Source of the DNA: Mixia osmundae IAM 14324
Taxonomy: Eukaryota > Basidiomycota > Mixiomycetes > Mixiales > Mixiaceae
Direction: 5' to 3'
Assembly: GCF_000708205.1 (NCBI RefSeq)
Contig: NW_014575555.1
Coordinates: 432,689 to 496,688, forward strand
Length of the DNA: 64,000 nucleotides
The notes beneath the pieces are model-generated. The model did not search any database and was not told the origin of the DNA. It saw only the letters and a program-made list of their open reading frames with translations. Position numbers and translations under genes: made by a program. Of this stretch, positions 12,303 through 22,721 are shown piece by piece; within the stretch, counting starts at the first letter, position 1; each line of letters begins with the position of its first letter.

Positions 12303-12380
12303 TTCGCGCCTTTAATGCAAGACAGAGCCTGCTTGTATGAGTCACGAAATCTGCGCCTGACCGAGGGTGTGTGATGCTGC

Positions 12381-14054
12381 ATGCGTAGAACAGCATTGGC
12401 GAGTCGACTGAGCAGCTTCTCAGCCTCACAGCTGCCGCCAGCCTTCTTGCTACCCTTGCCCTCTTTGTGCCATGCCACACGCTATCGACAGTCGGCCCGT
12501 GATCCTGTCGAGCTCAGCCGGGGAAGCTCACGAGTTCTGCATAGCTCGCATAGTGACAATGATTTGACGGGCCATGTTCAAGATCGTCAAAGCGAGTCTA
12601 GCGCTCGTGCGAGCCTCCGACTTGCCCTCGCAGAATCTGGTCGACATGAACTCGCAACGTTGGCCAGAGCATTACCATACGGCCGCAATGCATGGCCAGA
12701 CGACGAATGGATCTACCCATCCGTTGCGGATGCAGACGACATGTCCATCCGAGCCTTGTCCGCTTTGCTCAAGATCCTGTATGCAAGCACGAGCGATCTT
12801 TACAAGTCGGTCCGACGGATTGAAGACATCTGGTCAGCCAAGACGCTAGAGACACCGGAGAACCAAGAGCAGAGTCGTATGCTTGCTCATGCAGCTCGGA
12901 CGCCCCAGCCAAGACTGGTCAACGAGCTCTCGGGGCGTTTGCCAATCTTTCACAGACCGAGACACCTGACAGATTGGACGATTCATCTCAAGGTCCTCAC
13001 GCTGCCCGTCACACCCTCTGGTGTCATACCGAGAACGAGGAGGATCGCACAGATGTTGAAGCAGATGCTGAAGGATGAAATCCAAGTGGATGCCGTCTTT
13101 TGTCAGACGCTTGCCAATGGCCTGGCCGTCCAGATCGATCTCCTCTTGCGTACAAAGCCGAAGCCTACCCACATCGTCTTTGCAAAGATGTGTCACGATC
13201 TCATGCCTGTACTTGTCTTTGCGGACACTCCCAACGCGCCACGTACAGACGGACAAACTCGCGTAGGGTTTAAGAATCTGCTAGCTGCTCTTGATTCGGA
13301 AACGGCAGAGGCGCAAGCGAGGATGCAAAGTGTGCAGAAGGAACGCAAGATCGTGCCCAGTCAGAACGTCCTCACAGAGACCGCCCGGAGACTTGCACAG
13401 TCCTGTCGCATGGAGCTAGACAAACATTATGCCGATTCTGCACTGCCATTACTGAAGAAGCTCAGCAAGGTCATACATGGCGAGAAGGATCGTCTTGGTT
13501 CGGAAGAGGAAGAGGCCAACTTCAAGTCAATGATCGCAGTGTATCATAGCTGTTTGCGCCGCGCCTTTCTTCTGTCTGCCTCGCCAATTGAGAAGGCTCA
13601 GGAGCATTTTCGCATCAAGGCCGACCTGTTCAGACGCAGCTGCGAGCGCCTGATGCCTCACCTCTCCGTACATACCGTGCGGGCGTCTCTGTACGGTCTG
13701 GCAAAACATTCTCCGAGCTGGCAAGCGTACGCGGATCACCTCAAGCAGTGTGCAGACTGGTCGCGTAGTCTTCCCGAAGGCCATCGCACGGTCTTCATCC
13801 AGTCTGAACACCCCGACCTGGCGCCAATATTGAAAATGGCACTAGGTGCACCGGTCGAGGACGAGGAACTGGCGACGAGGTTACGATACTGTCTCAACGT
13901 CTTGACCGTGCTCGGCTTGTCGCCTCGTTACAACGTCTATGACGGCTCAATCGTTTCGGTCTTGGATCAAGCGGATCTGACCTCACATCTGAGACGGGTG
14001 ACTGCTCAGCAGACTCTACGGCTCGTCTGCCTTGAACCGCGAGGCGGCCAATGA
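12381..14054 (+). CDS. Uncharacterised protein, probably mitochondrial
   Basis: Intronless 557-aa ORF starting 79 bp after the RFC stop. I do not recognise a family. The N-terminus (MRRTALASRLSSFSASQLPP) is rich in Arg and Ser, has no acidic residues and reads as a mitochondrial presequence. The rest is soluble and mostly alpha-helical in composition, with no membrane segment and no obvious metal or nucleotide motif. Helical repeat character and the presequence leave a divergent organellar RNA-binding or PPR-like protein possible, but no 35-residue period could be shown by eye. Coding bias, length and lack of stops make it a genuine gene. Confidence 0.75.
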   Translation: MRRTALASRLSSFSASQLPPAFLLPLPSLCHATRYRQSARDPVELSRGSSRVLHSSHSDNDLTGHVQDRQSESSARASLRLALAESGRHELATLARALPYGRNAWPDDEWIYPSVADADDMSIRALSALLKILYASTSDLYKSVRRIEDIWSAKTLETPENQEQSRMLAHAARTPQPRLVNELSGRLPIFHRPRHLTDWTIHLKVLTLPVTPSGVIPRTRRIAQMLKQMLKDEIQVDAVFCQTLANGLAVQIDLLLRTKPKPTHIVFAKMCHDLMPVLVFADTPNAPRTDGQTRVGFKNLLAALDSETAEAQARMQSVQKERKIVPSQNVLTETARRLAQSCRMELDKHYADSALPLLKKLSKVIHGEKDRLGSEEEEANFKSMIAVYHSCLRRAFLLSASPIEKAQEHFRIKADLFRRSCERLMPHLSVHTVRASLYGLAKHSPSWQAYADHLKQCADWSRSLPEGHRTVFIQSEHPDLAPILKMALGAPVEDEELATRLRYCLNVLTVLGLSPRYNVYDGSIVSVLDQADLTSHLRRVTAQQTLRLVCLEPRGGQ

Positions 14055-15365
14055 TGTTGTATTACGTAATGATTTTTCGCGACTTACAAAGTGCAGCTTT
14101 CCCCAGATTTTTCCAGCACGCGAGAGTTTGGGCGAGAGCGTCGAGCGAGGCCAGTGAGCGATCATGAGACGCGGAGGAGGTCACCACAGCACTGGGGCGA
14201 GATCTGTCAGATTGCTGTATCACTGGGCAAGGTTCGTCTGTGATCTTCACCCATCTTCGTCCTCATGCTGACGCTCGGACACAGACTTTGGCGACTCTCT
14301 GGCGGCCCTCTGGTCAACCCCTTGTCGACACTGGCGATACTCTCAGCCCTTCTCAGCCTCGTCAGCCGTCCGCTCGAGCCCGACCACAAGATCTGTCGCT
14401 TCCAGCCTTTGGTGCTGGCTCATCGGCAACTGTCTCGAGCGGTCTGCTCGCCCTACCTCTAGCCCCTAGAATATACTGCTGCCTAGCGAGTTGATGAGTC
14501 GTATTATGTCTCGCACTTTGCGACGAGGCTTCGCTAGGATGAGAAGTCCCCAGGACTGCCTCCGCTATGGGTCNACGAACACTTGCGCTGGATTGCCGAT
14601 GTCAGTTCGCGGACNTTGCGTGCAGCGGTTGGTTTCTAGTGACCTGGCCAACACTGCACGTGAAAGAGATCTGCATCAGTTCTGCCATGTGCCTCCCCTC
14701 CTCGACCGCCTGATGGGCTCTAGCATGATAACTTGACTCAATCTCGACTTTCACCGCGGCCTGGCAACATCGACGCGGCAAGTGTGGCAATGCACACTGC
14801 TTTTCCGATGGCGAAACAGCCTAGGCAGACCACCTTCTCTCGCCGCTNGNTGTTTNCTCGAACTCTGAGCGCAAAGGCGGCCATATGGCAACGAGGCAAC
14901 ACTCTCATCGCAGCAGCATTGCACATCCGACCTCATGCGGTCATCGGGCTTCGCATGCCGACTCTGTAAGCTGCAGCAACTTCTCGTCTTTGCGCTGTTG
15001 TCTGCACTGATCTTAGCGGCTTTGCGCCCTTTATTGTGTGGTCGCGAGCAGCTCGTGTCAGCATCGAGATGTGGTCAGATGAGTTCTTCGCCTGCTTGAG
15101 TGAATCAGCGTCTGGTGCGAATGTCTTCATGGGTTGCTGAGGCTGCGAAGCAACCCGATACTCCATTGATTGACGCTCGGTCCGGCAACCAATCATCGCA
15201 AGGGTGACACTGTCTACTCGACTTGTGAGGGCGCCATCAAACAATAGGCTCATGCAGCGCAGGATTTGAGGACGATCGCGTAGACCACCATGATGTCATG
15301 CGGTCGAGTACATTGAGATGACAACACATGCACATACTATTGCGGCATTATAGTATAACTCGTCA
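14055..15365. other. Gene-poor interval with ambiguous bases
   Basis: About 1.3 kb with isolated Ns (about 14574, 14615, 14848-14856). Only short ORFs occur; the longest (14933-15253, minus, 106 aa) has no recognisable family and no splice partners. No tRNA, inverted repeat or transposase signature was seen. The Ns are of the kind seen in the inverted repeat further on, so this may be a repeat-derived or collapsed segment. Confidence 0.4.
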
Positions 15366-15887
15366 TCAGTCCCAGCTGTCCCTCCTTGCGAGATCTTTCT
15401 GACGAAAGTCGCTGAGCTGTATGATGCCGCCTGCCTTCATCTTGAGCCATTTGAGTGAAGACGCGCGACTGAGCGAGCTCGAGCTCGAGCTCTCAACGAC
15501 ACTGGGTGGCTCGCTGACTATGCGTGCATCTGTCTCGTCGGCCGCTTGGAGAGTCATCTTGAAACTAGGCGAATCATCTTCTGTCAGATCTGATCTGCTC
15601 TCGACGAATGAGCAGGTCGTCACCGGACTGGACAGAGCAGAGGTAGACGTGGCGGCGGATGATGGCGTTTGCGCAGTCTGTTCGCTCCGACGAGACGAGC
15701 TCGAGTCGGTAGATGACGACCTCGATGACGTCCGTTTGTGCTCGCCAGAATATCTGCCATAGCGTATTGGCTCATACTGGCGTGCAATCGTCCGATCGTC
15801 CGTCTGGATCTTGCTGTCTCGCTGTCGTGTGACCTTTGTGGGTACCTCTTGCGATGGACTACCGGGCATGTTGATGCTTGCCATCAT
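15366..15887 (-). CDS. Ser-rich hypothetical protein
   Basis: 173-aa ORF without a recognised family. It opens with MMASINMPGSPSQEV, has a Ser/Thr-rich middle with a run of Ser and Arg codons, and ends in a slightly hydrophobic segment followed by QKDLARRDSWD. The composition suggests a disordered, possibly phosphorylated protein. A further 5' exon cannot be excluded. The reverse strand is open over part of the same stretch, but its composition is less protein-like. Confidence 0.45.
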   Translation of the reverse strand: MMASINMPGSPSQEVPTKVTRQRDSKIQTDDRTIARQYEPIRYGRYSGEHKRTSSRSSSTDSSSSRRSEQTAQTPSSAATSTSALSSPVTTCSFVESRSDLTEDDSPSFKMTLQAADETDARIVSEPPSVVESSSSSSLSRASSLKWLKMKAGGIIQLSDFRQKDLARRDSWD

Positions 15888-16251
15888 AGGTCAGAGTTGA
15901 CCAAGCTTGACGAGGCCTCGCTGGATCTGTGTCTCTTTCGGATCTAAAGGTCTGTGCTGCGCAGCAACGGCTGTCGTCACCCTCCGCCGTCAGGATCAGT
16001 GCGGTGCTGGCGAGTGAATTTTGTGATCGCCTAGAATGATGTCCTATACACTCGCAATCTGAGCCAGCATGACGCCTTGCTATGTACGACTCTCGACGGT
16101 GCCTCAACGGACGCTCGGCTGAAAAAAAGAGGGCGGAGGTAGGCGCGCAGACCGCAGGCACGACGAACATCTCTGCCAAATTTAGCGATCAATCGAGATT
16201 CATCTTTGATCTGATTACCGCGTGGATCACACGCTCCAGAGACAATGAAAT
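15888..16251. other. Intergenic region without recognised features
   Basis: Between the Ser-rich ORF and the 3' end of the AYR1-like gene. Only short shadow ORFs are present. Confidence 0.4.
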
Positions 16252-17338
16252 TCATTTACTCGACGACAGGCCGACTTTGTAGCATCCCATGCGCTTCATG
16301 AGCGTGCGCCAGACGAACCAGCGAGGCAGGAAGCTCATCAATTGGAACTGGAACGCTCTACCGCCAGCGAGGAAGTAGGCAGACGGGCTGGTCTTGAGTG
16401 CAGAGGCGACGAGCTTGTTGGCGAATTCAGCATTGGGCATTGCACCTTGCTGGCCCATCTGTGCGCGCTCCTGGATGAACTTGTTCACGTTGGCATACAG
16501 CGAGCCGTCGGGTGTCTTGAGAGATGCGGCTTGCTTGTCTCCGAAGCCGGAGCGAACGGCACCTGGCTCCGGCTATGCAATTAGCCGGATCTGATACGTG
16601 ACAAGGACGAGCTTGCCTGGACAGACCGTCATGACTTTGATGCCGAATCCTTGCACCTCCATTCTGAGCACGTCGCTCAGGCTGATCAGAGCCGCTTTGC
16701 TGGACGAGTACCAGCCTGTGTGTGACGTCAACGTGTGTCTTACATATAGATGGGCAGCTTGCCTGCCCATGGTGTGCCGATGATGCCCACAATCGAGCAG
16801 ATATTGATGATGAGGCCTTCTCTTTGCTTGACCATGTGCGGCGCGACGAGCTGACAGAGCCGCATGGGCGCAAAGACCTGTTCGCCACTGCTCAGCGCGT
16901 CTCGACGGGCTACGAGCTGCTAGTGACGTTGGCCTTGTAGACTGATTCTGCTTGATCGAGATCAAAGTCGAGCAAGGCACCCGTTGCGCCTGCTCCTGCG
17001 TTGTTGACGAGGACATCGATTCTGCCCTCCTTTGAGATGATGTGCTCGATCGCCTTTTGGCAGGCTTCCTTGTCCAGCACATCGAGTTGGATCTTCTCGA
17101 TCGAATCCGCTGCTCCGAACTGTCAGCCTAGTCCTCTGAGCGCTCGAAAGACTTGCGTAGGCTGGCAAGTGACTCTAGTCGGCGTGCGCTTGCGTAGACC
17201 TTGCACCCCGCCTAAAGCAGAGGTGTGAGCGCTCGTGTGAGCGATCAGATAGAGACATACGTTGTGGAAAGAAATGCAGCAGGCATTGCCGATACCGCCC
17301 TCTGATGAGCCGGTGACAAGGACGACTTTGCCAGACAT
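16252..17338 (-). CDS. Short-chain dehydrogenase, AYR1-like (1-acyl-DHAP reductase family)
   Basis: NADPH-dependent reductase related to yeast Ayr1, which reduces acyl-dihydroxyacetone phosphate in phosphatidic acid synthesis at lipid droplets and the ER. Six exons (17338-17261, 17211-17157, 17109-16928, 16877-16763, 16715-16617, 16562-16252) give 279 aa. The cofactor motif is TGSSEGGIG (residues about 9-17), then NNAG, and the catalytic Tyr/Lys in GWYSSSKAAL. The C-terminus is hydrophobic and membrane-associating in style. Three of the five introns are GC-AG: donors GCAAGT (17156), GCAAGC (16762) and GCAAGC (16616). Each is needed to keep frame and motif: TPWAG-WYSSSK and VCPG-AVRSG are continuous only with them. 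Divergent from the SPC24-like gene. Confidence 0.88.
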
Positions 17339-17433
17339 TGAAAGGTTCGCTTCCTCCGCACAAATCAAGAGACGCGCCTATCTCGACAACAGCGCAACGA
17401 CAACGACGCAGGGACGGGCAGCAGTGGACCCGG

Positions 17434-18211
17434 ATGAATCCGGAGATGAGCGGCGAGAGCGAGATGCTCAAGCTAGCTTCGTCGGCGCGTGCACTGCTGG
17501 CAGATGCCGACGATAGCACGAAGCTAGCGAGCGCGTTGGAAGCTCTCGAGCGGCGCGAAGTAGAGCAGCAACAAGAGGCGCAAGGGCGTCGAAAGGCTGT
17601 CCAAGGTCCGCCCAGCGTACAGCAAGAGCTGATCTGGCTTACTGCCTGATCGTCGGACAGAACTCGAGCAGCAGTTGGCGCACCAGCTCCTCTCGACCGC
17701 GCGACCTGCTCATTTGCCCTCTGAGAGGGATCAAGAGGCAAAGCTGTCCTCACTGCAATCCACGAACTACACGCTCGGCAAGACGATTGCAGATCTCGAG
17801 CAACGATTGGGCAGGAGTCAGGCTGCGCTCGAAAAGCTCAGGTCGGATACGCACGCGCTGCCGAGCCAGATTGGCCGCAATGCCGTCTCACTGGATGACA
17901 TTGGGCCGGAAGCGTTCGTCAGGGCTACTTGGGTCGTCAGAGCGGTAGCTGATGATATCTACGATGGGCAGACTCCAGCTAAAGCTATATAGGTCCATTG
18001 GCTTCACTCTTTTGGCGACAAGGGATGATCCTCGGACGTGGTCGCGAATGCTTCTGCGTAGGTACACGATCCGTCTCACGAGCATGCCGCTGACCGTGTC
18101 ACGCTCGTGACAGGCTCCGACCGGACACGGCAGACGCACGAGCTCAACCTGAACACGCGCGGGATGTCGTCTGATTATGAGCAGGCACAAGCTATCTGGG
18201 ACAAGCTATAG
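17434..18211 (+). CDS. SPC24: Kinetochore protein Spc24-like
   Basis: Predicted subunit of the Ndc80 complex, linking kinetochore and microtubules. Four exons (17434-17605, 17661-17913, 17972-18057, 18114-18211) give 202 aa, the usual Spc24 length. The N-terminal two thirds form a coiled coil rich in Leu, Glu and Gln. The C-terminal globular part carries LKLYRSIGF, a stretch ending in LNTRGM, and a final AIWDKL, in the arrangement known for Spc24. The call rests on length, coiled coil and these C-terminal anchors rather than strong identity. Starts 95 bp from the AYR1-like gene in a divergent pair. Confidence 0.62.
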
Positions 18212-18326
18212 CGGCAGCATGCTGCAGGCGATATGATGTTGCGTGTTGTACGATCGCTGTGGATGCAATGCTGTGGCTGTACTCTACATTGGCGACAACT
18301 GCTGCAACAACACCTCGGAGAGCTAC

Positions 18327-18752
18327 TCATTTCTTCTTGCCCATCTGACTCTTCTTCCCTTGACCCTTCTTCACCTGGCCCTTGCCTCTCGCCTTCAAGG
18401 CTGCTAGATCATCCAACCTGTCGAGTCCAGGTCAGCTCGAGCCCGAGAGTCTCTACTGCAGCCCACCTCGTCTGCTCGTGGAGATCGACCAACTCGAGTT
18501 CCGGGAATTTGCGTTGGAAGTAGGACAAGCTGAACTGGGCAGGATAGTACTGCACCATCGCCGGTCCACGCAGGCCGCGCTTCAGGATCTTTGAGCCTGT
18601 TCGTAGCCGGAGCGGATTGTAGTTTGTCTGAAAGATCTCTGATTCTGTCATGTAGCCATCGGGCGTCAGCACGGGGCCATCGTCTTGTCAGCACTCGACT
18701 GACGCAGCTTCCAGAGCGCCTCAAGACGTGCTGCTGCCGGTCTGGCGCTCAT
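18327..18752 (-). CDS. RSM27: Mitochondrial small-subunit ribosomal protein mS33
   Basis: Component of the mitoribosome small subunit. Three exons (18752-18704, 18644-18467, 18417-18327) give 105 aa, typical for mS33. The conserved core is present: EIFQTNYNPLRLRTGSKIL, then KRGLRGPAMVQYYP, and LDDLAALKARGKGQVKKG near the Lys-rich end. Splicing at 18703-18645 and 18466-18418 is required for both ends of this core. The start codon is divergent from RAD14, 121 bp away. Confidence 0.9.
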
Positions 18753-18873
18753 CTCTGCGTCCCCTCAGCTGGCGTCAGTGCGAGTGAAGAGCAAGCAAGC
18801 AAGAGGCGATCAGCGCGTCGTCCACTGGCTCACAGCCATCCCCCTCCCATCAGCTCGAGCCGCAACAGAGCCA

Positions 18874-20245
18874 ATGGCAGATCGAGCCATCACACCACCG
18901 CCGAGTGGCGTCTACGGTCAGGCACTGAGCCTGACGCCGGAGCAAGTGAGGCAGCGTGAAGCGAACCGGTTGGCAGCCAAGGCCAAGCTGCTCGCCTCCC
19001 GACAGTCAGCATCCTCCTCGCTCGCAGCGACCTCGACCGCACTCCGCAACATCAACGGCAAGCGAGCTCTGCATGTCATACCTGCAGACTCGACCAGTCC
19101 CACTGCACCCGACGTCTCTCGGTTTGATGGCCCGAGCATTCCGGGAGAGCACGATACCTCAAAGACGGGCAGACTCGCTCGCTCGGGTCACAGTGCGGGA
19201 GCCCATCAGGCTTTACAAGATGCGATCACCAACGGTCCATCGACACAGATGGGCGATGCAAGCAGAGGCGGCACACGCTACGCCGTGCCCCGACCGCCCC
19301 GACCAGGACCAACAGCAAACCGAGAGGGCAGCGCAGCTTTGACGGGTCCTTTGAGACCTGCGTCCATGGCCTCCCCGGACAAGGAAGCGCCCCTTCCGAA
19401 GCATATCGAGCTGAGTAGCTATGTCGAGTACGACTTGTCTACGCTCAAGAACAGCAAGGGCGGCTTTCTCGTCGATGACGAGGAGGAAGACGAGGTCACG
19501 CGACGACAGAGAGCACAAGCGGATGCGCACCGCCTCAAACGCCTTCAGGAGAGTGAACGCATGGGTCTCGGTCAGGATCCGGGTAGGCTTTCCGGTCACG
19601 TCGCAAGCTCGACCGTGCTAACAAAATGCTGCAGCGCTCTCGACGGATAGCCGTCAAAACTCAAAGTGCAACATCTGCGGAACGATCGAGCTCGACTTTC
19701 AGCTCAAGAAGATCTTCGGCGTATCTGTCTGTGCAAAGTGCAAGTATGAGAACCCGGAGCGATACAGCCTGCTTACAAAGACCGAATGCAAAGATGACTA
19801 CCTCTTGACCGACCGTTCGTACCTGTTCTCATCCCGATGAGCTCGCACTGAATTTATTGCTCCAGCCGAGCTGCGGGACGAAGAATTGCTGCCCCATCTG
19901 CTCAAGCCGAATCCTCATCGGAGCAATTACTCCAATATGATGCTCTTCCTGCGCGAGCAAGTCGAGGCCTATGCCTTCAGCGACCGCAAGTGGGGCTCGC
20001 CAGAGGCACTCGACAAGGAGTTTGAGAGACGACAGGCGGAGAAGAAGGCCAAGAAGGGCAAGAAGTTTGAGGCCAAGCTGCTCGATCTGAAGAAGAAGAC
20101 GCGCACGAATGTTTGGCACCGACGAAAGGAAGCAGAGCATGTTCATGATTACACCGGTCCGATCGTCAAGGACGCCGAAGGACAGCAATGGCAGAGGTGC
20201 GCGGGAGAAGATTGCGCATTCAAGGTGCAAGTAGAAACTTTCTGA
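18874..20245 (+). CDS. RAD14: DNA damage recognition protein RAD14/XPA
   Basis: Nucleotide excision repair factor that verifies damage and recruits other repair proteins. Three exons (18874-19582, 19635-19814, 19866-20245) give 422 aa. The zinc finger appears after intron 1: CNICG...CAKCKYENP. The XPA C-terminal DNA-binding region follows: LTKTECKDDYLLTDPELRD, LPHLLKPNPH, and MMLFLREQVEAYAF. The N-terminal half is disordered, longer than in yeast Rad14, with a GGFLVDDEE motif just before the finger. The last two introns are 52 and 51 bp. Convergent with TMA22, with 90 bp between stops. Confidence 0.93.
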
Positions 20246-20335
20246 CATGCTGCTGGGTCCGCTGCAATTTGTACAGAACACACTCATTGTTGTTTCTACC
20301 AACGAGCGAGAAGTCTGTATGGTCACCAGTCTGCA

Positions 20336-21255
20336 TCAGCTAGCCGCCTTCTTCTTCTTTTCGTCGGTGATGTAGATATTGCTGCTCGTCATGCACACGT
20401 CAGTCCAACTCGAAGGGGTGGCTTATGACCCACTCTTCCGGTATTCTGCCACCGCCCAGTATGGCAGCAATCTTCGGGCTGGTATCGAGTAGCATCTCTT
20501 CGACCTCGTCTGCCACATCGCCCTGGATGACGATCTCGTCCTCGCCTTGGGCATTCTTAGCCACGCTGGCGCCAGTAGCGAATCGATTGGCAAAGAGCTT
20601 CGAGGCTTTCTTCAGATCCACCTCTGCACTCTCGCTCGCAATCAGACTCCAGCGCTGAACAGAGGACGCGACGACGACAGACCAAAGACTTCGAGACCGT
20701 ATACTGCCGTTACGTGCTTTCGTTTCGTTCTCTCTATCCTCTTGATCAGGACTTTAGACGACTGTGCATCTCGTGAGCACTGTTCCTCGCGTTCAGACGG
20801 AGAGCGTGCCTGTCGTTGCTTCTGTAATTTCTCATCTTTGGCTTCCGCTTTTGCCTCCTTCTTGGCCGAGTCTTTGTCTAGCGCTTCCCTCTGCTCCAGC
20901 GATAGTGCAGAGAGCTTCTCATCCATTGCAGCTGAAGCGCAGGCCTTCAGACGGCTGATTTGCTTGACCTCAAACGACTTACTGTCAGAGTAGTATCGCG
21001 CGTAGAGATGCGGATGCTCGTCTTGAAGCCATTGCTTGCATCTGTGATTGCGTCAAGGAGAGCTAGCTTGCTTCCACACAACGCCTACTTGGAGATCCTC
21101 GAACCGAACTCGCAGTATTCGGCGGGCAGTGAGCAGACTTTCGTGCGTGATCAGCACGGGCCAAAAGCTCAGCATGCAAAGGGCGCACTGCCGCAGTAGA
21201 TGACGTTCACTGGCTTGACAAAGGGCGTCGATGGACCCGCTTCTGCTTCTGTCAT
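20336..21255 (-). CDS. TMA22: Translation machinery-associated protein 22 (DENR family)
   Basis: Works with Tma20/MCT-1 to recycle post-termination 40S subunits. Six exons (21255-21189, 21137-21089, 21041-20983, 20931-20683, 20623-20434, 20381-20336) give 219 aa. The N-terminal zinc site is built from three exons: VIYCGICSLPAEYCEFG and CKQWLQDEHPHLYARYY. The SUI1 domain follows: VLIKRIERTKRKHVTAVYGLEVF, then FATGASVAKN and EIVIQGDVADEVEEML. It ends with ITDEKKKKAAS. The ATG at 21255 lies 59 bp outside the left arm of the inverted repeat, so its promoter must lie within or across the repeat boundary. Confidence 0.92.
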
Positions 21256-21532
21256 GCTGTTGACGAGTGCACTCACTTATGAGTTTGAAATGACGAGGCG
21301 GTCGCGCAAGAGTTCTTCGTCGACTGCACCAGCAAGCAGGCTGTACTCGCTTTGTACGAGACAGAAGCTGCTTGCGACTGATGACAGACTGTGCGCATCG
21401 CATCATCGGTAGTGCGAGCAGTCGCCGAACGATCATGCGAGCCAAATAAGCCGGCAAGCTCGCTTTCTTTCGTGCGATGCATTGTGACATAGCAAGCTCG
21501 ATACAACCAACACCATTGCATGCTCTCTGACC

Positions 21533-22148
21533 CTAGAAGTTGTCTTCTCGTCGCTGGACTGCGGTCTGTCACAGTTCGCGACAGCATGAGTGATTTGAGC
21601 TAGGTGTAAAGCGAGTAAAGACTGACCTTGACGGCGAGCAGACCGCGACGGACGCTACCGATGAGCTCGCCAAAGTCGAGCGTGAGCAAGCGAAAGGAGG
21701 GCGAGACAAAGTAATGACTGTCTGGCAGCAGAAAGTCGTCCAGACGGGTCGGCAGATCGCTCGAGGACACGCTAAACGGGTGTGCCTGGTCATCCCGTGC
21801 GGGCATGGCGTCGTGCTGAGCGACAAGCCGGACGGCAGACAAGAAGCGAGTCTGGATGCGATTCCGGATGACGCTGAGCTTGGTCTCTTTGGTCTTGGGN
21901 ACGATGATGGTGAANCTGACGGCTGGCGTCTTTCGACGCGGCTTTGCGTTTCCGTCAAAGGGGGCCGACCGGTACATGCCATGTTGCGCCGACCAGCGAG
22001 CAATCTGCTGTCGTGCGACGCCGTTGCGTGGCGGCAGGACGACTCTCATGTGAAAGTGGACGCATGACCAGACGGCTTCCCTGCCTTGCATCAAGCGAGG
22101 ATTGGCTTCTTGCGTCACCGAGAACGGTCTCGGCGGCTTCTCTGTCAT
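21533..22148 (-). CDS. RnpA-like (bacterial RNase P protein-type) gene, left copy
   Basis: Two exons (22148-21627, 21565-21533) give about 184 aa; the 61-bp intron has a GTCAGT donor. The central block FTIIxPKTKETKLSVIRNRI followed by RFLSAVRLV matches the RnpA pattern of a beta strand, a Lys-rich loop and the RNR helix. The end SPSFRLLTLDFGELIGSVRRGLL matches the last strand and helix of that fold. RnpA is the protein cofactor of bacterial-type RNase P, so a mitochondrial role is conceivable. The 5' end is unsure: an upstream reading frame (22412-22278, MSVRLATRSNARQL) has presequence-like composition and a good donor. The assignment rests on motif reading only. Confidence 0.45.
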
Positions 22149-22573
22149 TCTCGCTTGCTGATCATGACCAGTCGCTCGCGGCCGGGTGTAAGAGACCGTC
22201 CTGCCTTTCCACGGAAAGGTCTTGAACTGCGCTGCCGGTCACTCGAGTCGTCTAAGAACGGAAGGCAGTCATCTCACCCTGAGCTTCAGTGCTGCTCTGG
22301 TAGGCTGCGCTCGTCGTTCGGAGTCTGGTGGCCTCTCTGCAGCTCTACTGAGAGGAGGTCTTGCTGGTACAAGCTGACGAGCGTTGCTACGGGTCGCCAG
22401 TCTGACGCTCATGTGCACATTGCCGCTGGCCGATCAGCGCGGAGACCTGACTGACGAGGGTGCAAAGCAGTTCTGAGAATCGCTTGTCGAGATGGCCGAC
22501 GTGAGTCAAGGTGGTTGTGGATGTACCGACTTCGCGAGCATCATGCATGACGTGGCGATNACNNTNAATGGAC

Positions 22574-22582
22574 TATATATAA
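22574..22582 (+). promoter_or_regulatory. TATA-like element upstream of 5S rRNA, left copy
   Basis: TATATATAA lies 29 bp before the inferred 5S start. An upstream TATA-type element near -30 helps RNA polymerase III transcription in several fungi. Mirror copy at 26244-26252. Confidence 0.55.
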
Positions 22583-22602
22583 CTAAGCAAGATTGTGCCA
22601 GT

Positions 22603-22721
22603 ATCTACCTTCATAGTACGAGAGAAGCATGGCATCCCGTCAGATCTGCCCAATTAAGCCTCGTAACGCCCAGTCAGTAATGCGGTGGGGGACCACGCGT
22701 GAATCCTGCGGTAAAGTAGAT
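22603..22721 (+). rRNA. rrn5: 5S ribosomal RNA, left copy
   Basis: 119-nt segment, the usual 5S length. Helix I is formed by ATCTAC at the 5' end and GTAGAT at the 3' end. It carries the fungal 5S hallmarks GCATCCCGTCAGATCTGC, TTAAGCC, and GGTGGGGGACCAC followed by GTGAATCCTG (the box C region). A T5 run directly follows, as expected for a polymerase III stop. It sits in the left repeat arm, reading inward, as a dispersed 5S gene rather than part of an rDNA unit. Confidence 0.9.

Noticed and set aside
14240-14494. Short plus-strand ORFs with hydrophobic stretches
   Set aside because: No splice partners, no family resemblance, and alternative frames are equally open.
21255-21320. Target-site duplication flanking the inverted repeat
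   Set aside because: The bases just outside the two arms share no repeat, so a simple transposon insertion is not supported.
22492-22680. 62-aa ORF in the left repeat arm, with a copy in the right arm
   Set aside because: It overlaps the 5S rRNA gene and its upstream region; the RNA's conserved sequence and helix ends explain the stretch.
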